DNA of 64,000 nucleotides, taken from contig OX422189.1 in assembly GCA_949130485.1 (NCBI GenBank), positions 8,155,620 through 8,219,619 on the forward strand, written 5' to 3'. Both the position numbers and the translations under genes were made by a program. Each line of letters starts with the position of its first letter. The stretch's first letter is position 1. This document shows, one piece after another, positions 37,701 through 49,300 of the stretch. This DNA comes from Agelas oroides. Taxonomy: Eukaryota > Porifera > Demospongiae > Agelasida > Agelasidae. Under the pieces are notes generated by a model, which saw nothing but the letters and a program-made list of their open reading frames with translations, did no database searches and was not told the DNA's origin.

Positions 37701-40700
37701 AATTACAAAACGAATTTCATTTGCAACCTAATTTATGTGTTTTGCTAGAAACCTTGACTGGACAAAGGGTGTAACCCTAAACCATAGCAAAACCCACGAC
37801 AAAAGGAGGTGGGCCACTGCCTGAACCTTGATGAATCCAGACTGCAACTGAAATGACATTTCTTGGGTTAAACCAACCTACAATTTTTTACAGTATATAT
37901 ATATACAGAGCAAGTAACTCACTAGCAGCCTACAGTATTAGTGATGGTCTTTGTACCCAGTGTGTAATGCCTTTCGTCTCTCGTATGTTACAGTGTAGAC
38001 AACCTGACTTCAGTAAAGTTCCTATGTAGGACTATGAATGATGTTTGTAATCTGGTAAACTGCTCAGTTGTCATTACTCCATATCAGCATATTAGTGTAT
38101 TAGTGAGGAATCCGATCAAGTACCCAGCACAACACTAAGTCTTGTTTCTTTATCCTTACTTGTCTACATTTTTGGAGGTAATATTATGCATCATGCAACC
38201 CTACAGACAAGTGAGTCTAGCTTGTTAAAAACCATATTTTAGCGTCAGTCCACCAGTCTAGTCTACTAGTCCAGCTCAGTGATTGTAGACGGCCATAAAT
38301 ACTTTCCTGCAAACCAAATATTTGGTTGATTTGTCCGTTTGTTAACAATTCTGAGCTCTACACTTAACATTCTCTGATCCTCTTCTGCTCAAAGTGACTT
38401 GGCATTATGCATGGTCCCTAAATAAAGTCATTCCTCCTTAACCACGAATCACTTAAAGGTCATTCCAGTTCTCAAGAGTTGCGGATGCATGATATGTAGC
38501 CATCTGCTTACAAGTCCAATTCTCAAATTGCATATCTGTGCACTTGCAATGGGATACGTTTGAACCTGTGTATGCACTTCTTAGTAAAAACTGTCTAATA
38601 ATTTTGTTTCATGCTATGATATGCCTAATTCCATAGTAAGAAACAAATTGCTTATTAGGTTTATGTAATTATAAACCTCAAATCCCACAGGCACACTGAA
38701 TTCACTCCTACAAGTTCTACATCATGCATGATTCTGATCTCATCAACTTTTTTCTTGGAAAACATGACTTTTTAATTACCTGATATGTACGTATATATAA
38801 GGTTTTTAATCGTAAGTATACCTATTTAGTGTCCATACATTTACTCCTACAGAAGAAGTGCACTTATGTCCAAATTACAATCTTACTGAGCCAGTAACTG
38901 CACTCTTAGTCATCCAATCAGATGTGTGCATGTTTCAAACCTGCATGACAAATCATATTATCGCTTTCCTTGCAATTCGCCCTAGCAACAATAATTGCAC
39001 TCACAACAGGCATAAATTGCACTCATTATGACTCGTGCAATTACTTTGCCTGTTACTCATGCAACTATTCCCAAATTGCACTCGAATCCATGTGCATGAT
39101 TACCTATACTAACAATTGCCATAGTTTCATTTTCAATAATTTTTTTTGTCTTGTAGTACGTTCTACTCAAATGACTCGCTCAGCTTGATTGTGACCCCCT
39201 CCCTGGTTCTGTAAGCAGCTACCCCAGACTAAGCAGCCAACCCAGGCTACAGCTGATGGGATTTGGGACCAAGACCATGATGAAGATACTCCAATAGAAC
39301 TCATCAAAGTCTACATTCAGTAACACTATCTAATTTGAGCCCCTAACTCAGTCTACTAGGAGCCCATAAGTGTCGCTTACTTACATAGAGTTCAGACTAA
39401 GCCTAGATAATGCTGCATAGCACATGAATGTAACTCTATAGTCTTGGAACGCAAGGGTCTGGTTCCGAGACTAGTAGCTCTACTGCTAGGTTTTGTACAT
39501 TTTCCACAAAGGAGGTAGGACATGGTTGACCTTTGCTAATTGAAACAACTGAGGTCATCACTAATTGATTTTGAAGGTAGAAATTAAGTTTTTTAGTTTC
39601 TTCTATGACTGGACCCAGCCTTGAATCTTGATTTGAAAACTGGGGGCCTGCTCAGTAAAAGTTGAGAGAGAGAGCTAGTCTGTTGAGATTTGAAAAATCA
39701 ACCACAGCCATTTTAAGTTCAACCATGTCCTACCTCCTCGGCATTTCCCATATGTACCTCTATACCTTGACATGTTTAACCTGTAGAAATTTCACTGTAA
39801 ATAAGGAAAGGTCGTTTTGACTCAATTTGGTTACCTCAGTTTCCTCTTGTCTGCATGCAATGTTGGAGTCCCACTGCCTGCTTTAGATTCCAAACAGATT
39901 AACAACTTTCCAGAACATTATGTCGTGGGAGAATACTTTGCTAATGAAATTGTCCAATCATGTGGAAAAGGGTATGAAACTGAGGTAACCAAAATAGGTA
40001 AAAACCTTAAGGTTATCTCAACTATGAAACTAGGCAATTTGATGAATTGTGTAAAACCACAGGCTTTGACTCCTACACATTCCAGTAGTCCCCAAGACAT
40101 GTATAAAACAGTGATTTGAGTGAAGAGTGCACAAACTGAGCTGTATTTTTTGTGAAGATTTATACAGTTTCTGAATCTGAGTTAGATCACACACGGTTTG
40201 AGTTTAGATGGAGTCCCTGGTCCTTGCAGCTACCCTGGTTCTACTCTCTCTTCTGGCTCCCACTGCCAGCCAGGAAGCCAACACCACCCTCCCCCTCACC
40301 TACCGTGCTAGAGCTGCAGAAGGAGGTGAGCAGGCGTGCAGCCCTGATGACCTCCGACACCAACTGCAAGCTATAACTCGTAATGATGTATCTAACCTCT
40401 TAAGAAACAGCCTACCAGCTCTAGTTCAATGCAGTGACCAAAACCTTGGCCAACTGGAACACTGCCCTGCAGCTAGCTGCAGTGACATAGTTGCACAAAG
40501 CCAAGTTTTACGTCCTTCTGGGTACTACTGGATCATCAGCTCCAATGGAACTACAGTGCGATCATACTGTGATATGGATGCTGTAATGTGCAATCTAGGC
40601 CGAGGAACAACACAAACAAACCCTGCAGACTCCTGCGGTGATGTAACCTACACCTGCCCCTCTGGCTACTACTGGGTCAGGAGCTCCAATGGAACTGCAG

Positions 40701-42404
40701 TTCAGGTCTACTGTGATATGGATGCTGCACTATGCAATCGAGGTCGAGGAACAACGCAGACAAACCCTGCAGCCTCCTGCAGTGATGTAACCTACACCTG
40801 CCCCTCTGGCTACTACTGGGTCAGGAGCTCCAATGGAGCTGCAGTGCAGGTCTACTGCAACATGGACAGGGTGTGTGGCTGCAGTGGCACTGGAAGGTGG
40901 ACACGTGTTGCCTACCTCAACATGACAGACCCCAGCCAACAGTGTCCAAGTGCTTGGACCCTACAAGCACGCAGTTCAGAACCGAGAAGGCTATGTGGAA
41001 GGGGGAGCAGTGGTGGCAGCTGCAAGTCAGTAACATACAGCACTTTCGGTATGAACTACAGCCATGTGTGTGGGAGAGTGATAGCATATCAGCACAGCAC
41101 ACCAGACGCATTTGCTAATTCAGGATCTCAGACCATAGAAGGCTACTACGTTGATGGGATATCCTTGACACATGGGTCTCCTGGATCAAGACAACACATC
41201 TGGACCTTTGTTGCCGGAATCGTGGAAAACAATCCATCCAGATATCCACGCCACTCTTGTCCATGTGCTGACCGTGCTACAGCACTATCCCTGGTCCCCT
41301 CCTTTGTGGGAAATGACTACTTTTGTGAGAGTGGAAACCCCAACTCAGGATATACCCACACACTCTTTCCAAACGACCCACTCTGGGATGGTCAGGGTTG
41401 TGGAGCTGCCTCCTGCTGTGAGCTGAGCTACCCACCCGGGGTGACTCCTCCCTGGTTCTGTAAGCAACTACCCCAGGCTACAACCAATGATATTGAAGTT
41501 CGCATTTGTGGTGATCAGAACAGTGGAGATGAGGATACTCCAGTGGAATTAATTGAAATTTATATTAATTAGCAACATTCGTACCATAGGTTTTTAGACT
41601 GTGTAAAACTACACAAACACAGTGGCTAGACTGAATTCTACTAGAAGACATCCCCTGAATTGTATGAACATAGATATAATTTCTAAGTTTGTACTAAGTG
41701 ATAACTTATAGTACTATCACATTGACATTAAATGATCTGTCTATCACATAGCAAGAAATTTTTGATGGTGCAAAATTTCGCGAAAATGCCTCTCAGAAGA
41801 AATTGCTGCATTTTTGTTTTCTGGAACAAATGTGCAACACTCGGACCACACTCTATGTACCAGTTGATTGCCATGCCCCACACACAAACCTGGTAGCTCA
41901 AAGAAACAACAAAGCGAAGAAGCGCTAGCTGGTACACAAAAGTATCTGGACTACCGCTGCAGACAAATAAACTGGCTTGTCAAACAGAAGGAGTCAGTGC
42001 TGCTGACATCAAATTTGACTACTTAAATGTAGGTACTAGAATGGCAGTCAATGGCAGTCAATGGCACCAGACAACAATCAACAGGCGAAACCCTTTCAGC
42101 TTCTGCGCAGTCAATGGCACCAGACAACAATCAACAGGCGAAACCCTCTGCTGATATCTGTACTCTAGAAACCAATGAATACTAGTGTGAAGTGTGGAAC
42201 ACTTCCAACGTGTAGCCAGCATTGAGATATTGTTACTACAACCTTCCACTACAAGTGGCCTACCTCTGTTCCACTGGTATCAAACACAGAGTCAGAGTCA
42301 GCCTCCTGGTCCTGAAGAGCATTGGCTGCCACTATCAGTTTGTCTGGGTAGGCTAGGTCCCCTGGAGAAGGAGCATACCCTCGGATGTCTGTTTGGATGT
42401 AACG

Positions 42405-42496
<92 letters not shown>

Positions 42497-45400
42497 GTAT
42501 GTGTGTGTGTGTGAAGAGTGTAAGGAAACTTGGTGTTAGTAAGTAACTTGATAACTTAAGACAGCACACAACACACCTGTGTTCTGAAGACCAGACGTTG
42601 CTGAACATCTTCCAGTAACTGTTTCACTACTCCACCAAATGACACAAGTTCACCACCTGTAGAGGGAAAGGGAAGGAGGGGATAAACCTATAGTACCCCT
42701 CTCAACAGGTTATCATCCAAACTGACCTCTTGGCTGGACTCGCTCTTCCAACATTTCCACCTGCCAGTATCATTGGAATGGTACAGAATTACATACATGT
42801 ACATGACATGTCACAAAAAGCAGTACTATCAACTGTTAAGCAGGCCCCACCTACCAACAAGGTAGCCCCACCCACCCACATAAGCAGCTCCACTCCCCAC
42901 GTAAGCAGCCCCACCCACCTTGAAGATACTGCAGAGCTCAGCCAGTGTCTCAAGGTGGTTGATGTGTATGACAACAGGTCTTAAGGTGTCATAGAGTAAG
43001 TAACAGAGGCTTTCCAGAAGACCACTGTGTGGTGACGAGATGGAGAAGTGAAACAGACATATTATAACTCAAGATGTTAGTGCACTTTTGCTAATGCAGA
43101 GAGGAGACACAGAACATGGTCTGTGACCAGATACCATACCCGTATGACTTACCACATTTTAAGTACATTTAGTGCATTGAACTATAGTCCATTTTTTTTC
43201 ACATACCTAAGTACATTTTAGCACACCAAACCTTCAGCAAATTAGAGAAATTGGTCTATCTCAGATGACTAAACCATTCATATTGTATAATGTGGGGCCA
43301 TGCGAATTAACCTGCTAACCAAACATATAGCAGGTTTACAAATACTTAATGGATCACCTCTACTCAAATTGAAATTGAAATTTTGTGAAATCCTGCATGA
43401 AATATATGGTACACTCATGTGAAATTGTTACCAAAATACTTTCAGAACAGTGAATTTGGTGTGCAAATTCTCTGCAGTGCGTTTATAACAGTGTAAGTAA
43501 TTTTTTAGCATTTGAGTTGCCCCAAGTTGGTCTTGAGCCCTATGTTTGTACATGTACATCATATAGGCTCATTTAATGTGATTGACATGAGGTGTACATG
43601 AGGCAGGCAGATGGAAAGTGCAGCCCAATAGATATTCTGTTGGACACCATCCCTGTATCCATCTCACATTGACTTGATGTGTATTGTTCTCAGGCCTTCA
43701 CCAGATCTTCTTCTACCGTGTAATAAAGTGTCAATGAAATAAACAAGCAGGCCTGGGATCAAGGTTGTATGTAAGAACAGACAGTATGATCAAACAATTA
43801 CTTGAGTTGTGTGCTCTCAGCATTGAAGAAGTGGAAGAAGAGCTGGTACTCATCCTGACACACACGACACAGAAAGTTACACCCTGCACGAACCTGTAGG
43901 AGAAAGTGTACGATCAGGTACCCTTGTTCTCAGGCCACCCCCATGTTTTATCTTGCAGTTCCACTGCTGCAAGATAAAATATGGGGGTGGCCTGAGATCG
44001 AGGCTAATAATCAACAAGGTTGGTGAAAATCATAAGTATTCTGACCATTTACCAGACCCTTTCCTCCTCAGGGGTCTAGGCCAAGTTCAGGCAGGCATCC
44101 ATTCTTTAGTTTGCATTGACACAAAACACCACTCTTCTATTTTCGTGTATCATCGTTAACACAACTGTAGTTGAGGATATAACAAACAACAACAGAGACT
44201 GCCACACACCAAGCCACAGTGGTCGGTAGTGTGCATCTTTTTGAGCTGTTCAATGGTGGCAGTGACAGTTGGTGTGAGGAGGAGACCTCTTTGGGAGACG
44301 TAACAGAGATGGCAGTCCTGCAGCAGGGTACGGTACCTGAGATAGAAGTGAGGGCTAGTAAAACTTTGACACAGAAAAACAGCTTGTAGGTGCACTGCTA
44401 CTGAGTATTAGTTCTCAAATGGCCATTTCTTCTGCTTATTATCCAGGGTAATACTACAGCAGAGGGAAACGTTTTTGAGTGAGGGGGGTAGGGGGAGCAC
44501 TTGCCGGTGCCTCCCTCCTTCAATTGAGAATAAAGAGCATTCTCCTACAAACAATCTGCAGGTTGCACATTGTGGCTTACTCAACAGTCTTCTCTGTTCG
44601 CTGCTCTATCTCCCTCATCAGAGCCTGCGCAGCAGAACAAACATCCACTTCACTTCAGACACAAACAATTCCCCACTCTCACCATGACACTTGCACTTGT
44701 GCATGTGTCATAGTGAGATGTACATGTATTGTACTTCCAGGTCACCCTTCGTTGAGTCTTTGTCCCATGCCGAAACAAAAACCACTTGATTTTCAGTCTG
44801 GGCATGAGACTAATTGAGCCCGTGAGTGATAAACTGCTCCATGGAGCATTGGAACGGCTGTAGTCGCAGCAGCCATGGCCACCCCACTTTTTTTTTGCGC
44901 AAAAAAAATAAGAATGCTTTCATGCTTTTGTTAATGGAGGGCTGGGGGTGTGGCCTGTTTCAATCACACGTGCAACACTATGCCTATCAAGATATAGGCA
45001 CACACCACAGGGGTCAGGTAGCACTATAGATAGAGATAGTAGGGGGGGGTAGGTGGAAAAGGGAAATGAGAAGGAAGAAGAGGGAAAGTGAAAAAGAGGG
45101 AAATGGAGGTTTCTTATCTTCACTGTACACATCAATAGTGCATAAGAACGGGCGGCTAGAGTATGAGCATGTAACTTCGTAAAATTTGAGACCCGGCAGA
45201 ATTTACCACCATTTCTAACAATAGTAGCACATACTGCACATGCCATGTAACAGAAGCCATTGTTGCTACTGCATGTGACTGGGTGTTCTATTTCTGGTAT
45301 GGTTCAATAATTTTGCCGGAACAATGGAGTTACACGCTCTTATTCTAGCCGCCCATTCTTATGCGCTCTTGGTTCACACATACCTTTATCTTCGGTGCAT

Positions 45401-46345
45401 TTGTCCTGAACTTGCCGTAGTACTGGGCATAGCTGTTTTCTGAGAGGACTTCAACTGTGCCCTATGAGGGAGGGAAAGAGTGAGGAAGGAAGGAGGAAGG
45501 GAGGGAGAGAGTGAGTGAGGAAGGAGGAAGGAAGAGAGTGAGTGAGGAAGGAGGAAGGGAGGGTGAGTGTAAAAGAAGAATTTTACAGTATTTGGTCATC
45601 AAGGAACAGGATAACTAAGACTCCAATAAACGTTTCTCTTTTTATTATATATTTCATTGGCTTCCCTTTGTAGTAGTAGTTATATGTACAATTGATATTT
45701 CTGAGCATTCTGGTATTTTTACTTTGGGAATACCCACTACCCTCATTGTAACACAGCTTCACCGATGGAGATCAGTGATGGTGTTCCAAAAGAAAGCGAA
45801 GTCTCAGAGTGTGGGGGGGGGGGGGGGGGGGGGGGGTAGCCCATTTCCAGTAGCCCATTTCCAGTAGCCCATTCCCAGTAGCCCATTCCCGGTTCCCATT
45901 TCCAGTAGCCCATTCCCAGTAGCCTATTTCCAGTAGCCCATTTCCAGTAGCCCATTTCCAGTAGCCCATTTCCAGTAGCCCATTCCCAGCAGCCCACCAA
46001 ACTTTTCAATGCTTGCAGTACGAAGTGATGATAAGCCTAAATTAGGTAACTATTTCAAGTATCGATATTTCACTGCGGTATCGATTATCGCTAAATCGAT
46101 ATTTCAATTATCGAGTCCCAGCACTTTCAACGTAGGCTCTTGCCTGTTTGGGGAGGATAGTTCTGGTTGTAGACTTGAGGGTGGTGACCACGTGTTGTTT
46201 GACGAAGCTGAGGGCTCGAGAAAGGTACTGCTTGAAGCGAGCTAGGTACACCAGGGATTCCTTGTAGTGGGGCTGTGTGCGTGTGTGCATGTGTGTGTGT
46301 GTGTGTGTGTGTGTGCATGCGTGTGTGTGTGTGTGTGTGTGTGCA

Positions 46346-46384
<39 letters not shown>

Positions 46385-49300
46385 GTGCAGGAGGAACAAA
46401 AGAACAAATCAACAAACGACATCTCCGTAAAAAGGAAAAAGGCAGTCCTTGATTCACATAAAGTACATATACACAATGTACATCAATTCCTACAAACAGG
46501 AGTGTATTTTGAGAGCTTCCTTACGTTTTGCTCAATGAAACTAATACATTCGTCCAGACGTGCCAAAGTGGCCACAAACGATTCTGCAGTGACTGAGAGG
46601 GTAGGAGAGGAGAGATGACTTCCAATCTTCTCCAGTTCGTTGAAGTAGGAGAGCTTGCAGCTGATGCTCTCTGCAACATTTACCAGCTTCATCTGAGGGG
46701 GGGGAGGGAGGGAGGGAGGGAGGGAGGGAGGGGGAGTGGGAGGGAGGGAGGTAGGGGGGTAGAGCTGTTATCAAAAATCAGATTAAGGGCCAGATTAAGT
46801 TGCTGACATCTCAATTTTGTTAATAGCTTAAGGTCTTTCTTATATTGTCCACTTAATGTGTATGCTAGTGAGTGCCATTTGGAGAACAAAACTGGAACTG
46901 TGTAACATAACTAGTAGCAAAAAATTAATATACCACAGAGTATTTCACAGTGTGTCTTTATTTGTTACAAAACCATGTATGTCATGCAGACTGCACACTA
47001 CCCCGGTGCTGAGGGGAGGGGAAAAGGGAGCACCTGTCAGCAGGTAAACTGAAATTTGTCATGATTTTAGTATAGCGGAGTAGTCACCAAGGGAACTTGG
47101 CGCATGCACAAACAGTAGACAACAGGCACTCCTTTTTCCTCCCCCCCCAGCACTGGGAACCAGTAATAATCAAACTAATTAGCTCAGTGAAAATCTAACA
47201 TTCAATAGTATGGGAATCAGACAACTACTCAACAGTACGGGAATCAGACAGCTACTCAACAGTACGGGAATCAGACAACTACTCAACAGTACGGGAATCG
47301 GACAACTACTCAACAGTACGGGAACCAGACAGCTACTCATAGCATGGGAATCAGACAAGTACAGACTCTTGATACAGACACACAGGGACAGTGGTGTGGC
47401 TCACCTGGTCCTCCATGAGCTGCTCACAGGCCTGGTGCAGAGCCCCGGTCTTGTGAGACACAAACTCGTGTTTCTGTCTCATCTCCTTCAGCAGCTCCAG
47501 AGCCTGTGTCACCTCTGATAACATGGCCGCACACTGGTCTCGGTACTCTCGCAGCTGGCCACTGTAGTCCCTGCAAAACACAATGTAGTCATCACCCTTG
47601 TGCTGATCTGTTAATCAACACTTAAAATTAATTAATTTACTAAAAAAGTTGGAAAAGAGGAAACGAAAAAGCATAAATGGGGTAAGCATTTGTTTCCCGG
47701 CCAACATCCAGAACTGAATGCACAATTACCTACACAAAGTTAACAACTTGACCAAATAATGCTGGAAAAATCAAACTCAAAATGAAACTCGTCTAACAAA
47801 ATTTTTTAATTACTCACATTACCCCTAACTGGCCTGTACTGAAAACCCAGAGTCTGGCAGAAGGGCAACTTACATGCACATTGTACTTTGCATACATGTA
47901 CGAACATATACCTCATACCCAGACTGAAAATCAAATGGACTAGTGGCCAGGGAATGAGACTAGTAGCCTGGGAATGGGACTAGTGACCTGGGAAAGAGAC
48001 TGGTGACCTGGGAATGAGACTAGTGGCTTGGGAATGAGACTGGTGACCTGGGAATGAGACTAGTGGCTTGGTAATGAGACTAGTGGCTTGGGAATGAGAC
48101 TAGTTATATAGCCGACCTGTAGCACTTATCCTGGTCAGCTTGCACCTGTGCCTCCACCTCATCAAACCAAGCCATAAACTGCAGCAAGAAAAAGATAGCT
48201 ATAAACTGACTCAGCTGTGACTTTGGACAAGTGCGCTTTTGCCTTGGAAACCTGTGGCCTAATCAATGAAAACAAGTAAGAATTATTTTTCATAATTCAT
48301 CACTCGATAAGCATGCTCAATTTTCACAATTAAACATAAATGTATGATAGCATATACCTAAGAGCGCATGAAAGTTAAATGACCTAATACACAAAGTTAC
48401 GTTGCTTTGTTCCTTTGTGCGCTCATCAGCTGCTTTGTGAGTGCTTACAATACACACAAACAAACCTAGCACAATGTTACTTAAATTGGAAAATTCTAGC
48501 CTCGTTCCCAGGGCTCCCCCGCTTCTTGTCCTTCGGTTTGCATTCAGAATAATACAAAGAAGTGGAAGAGTGCGGGAGGCCTGGGAACAAGGCTAGAAAA
48601 TTTACAAGTTGTGATAGATACAGCATATTCTCAATACGTACAACTCCCAGGCTCCTTCCTTCTTTCATTTCTTAGGCAGTGGGTTTCCAGCTACACAGAC
48701 CACTCCTCCATTACCTGCTTAGGCAGTGGGTTTCCAAGGCTGGGGCGCAGCTACACAAGTCAATCTCCTACTTCTTTCATTACCTGCTGTGGGTTCTGGG
48801 GCGCACAAGTCAATCTCCTACTTCTTTCATTACCTGCTGTGGGTTCTCAATCCTGTCCAGAGCCACCTGTAGGGAGGACCGAGTTACTCCCTCCCCACCT
48901 GCTGCCTCATGACGAGCCCTCACACTGGGGTCCTCTCCCAACGGCAACTGAAAGAGAACATTTTCATTTTCTCCTCATACATAAGCAAACTGACCCAATT
49001 CCCCCCACCCCCCATATCCGACCTCTCAAGGTCAGCAGTCTCAAGTGAGTGAGACCTCATCCAAAAATGTGTAAGATTTGACCCAAATGCGTGAGACTCT
49101 GTCATGCAACTATACTAAGATGCTAATCAGTGCTCACAGTGACTGTCTAGAGCCCACCTTAGCCCGGTTCCCAGGAGGACTGGGAATGAAACTATGCTTT
49201 TGTCTGCTTTTGCGGGCTTGCGAGAGCGAACTAGCGAGACATCAAGCTGCAGAGAGAGCTGAAAGGTCTGTCAAAGTTGTGTAAGATTTGCATCTCCATG

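Larger units (their letters stand above)
38295..41730 (+). repeat. Tandem segmental duplication, second unit (contains F2 and E)
   Basis: Partner of 27903-31330. The 3' similarity fades beyond about 41730. Confidence 0.85.
19740..42263 (-). other. COG3: COG3 intron 14, 22.5 kb, containing antisense genes
   Basis: The donor is GTAGGC after 42264 and the acceptor TTCCGTAG before 19739, both in phase 0. The intron consists of three tandem units carrying copies of a fibrinogen-like family on the plus strand, plus inserted MITEs, a SINE and other elements. The other COG3 introns are roughly 60 bases to 1.2 kb. Confidence 0.85.

Noticed and set aside
44479..44817. Plus-strand frame over COG3 exon 8
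   Set aside because: Antisense shadow of a 44-base COG3 exon and intron sequence, with no independent support.
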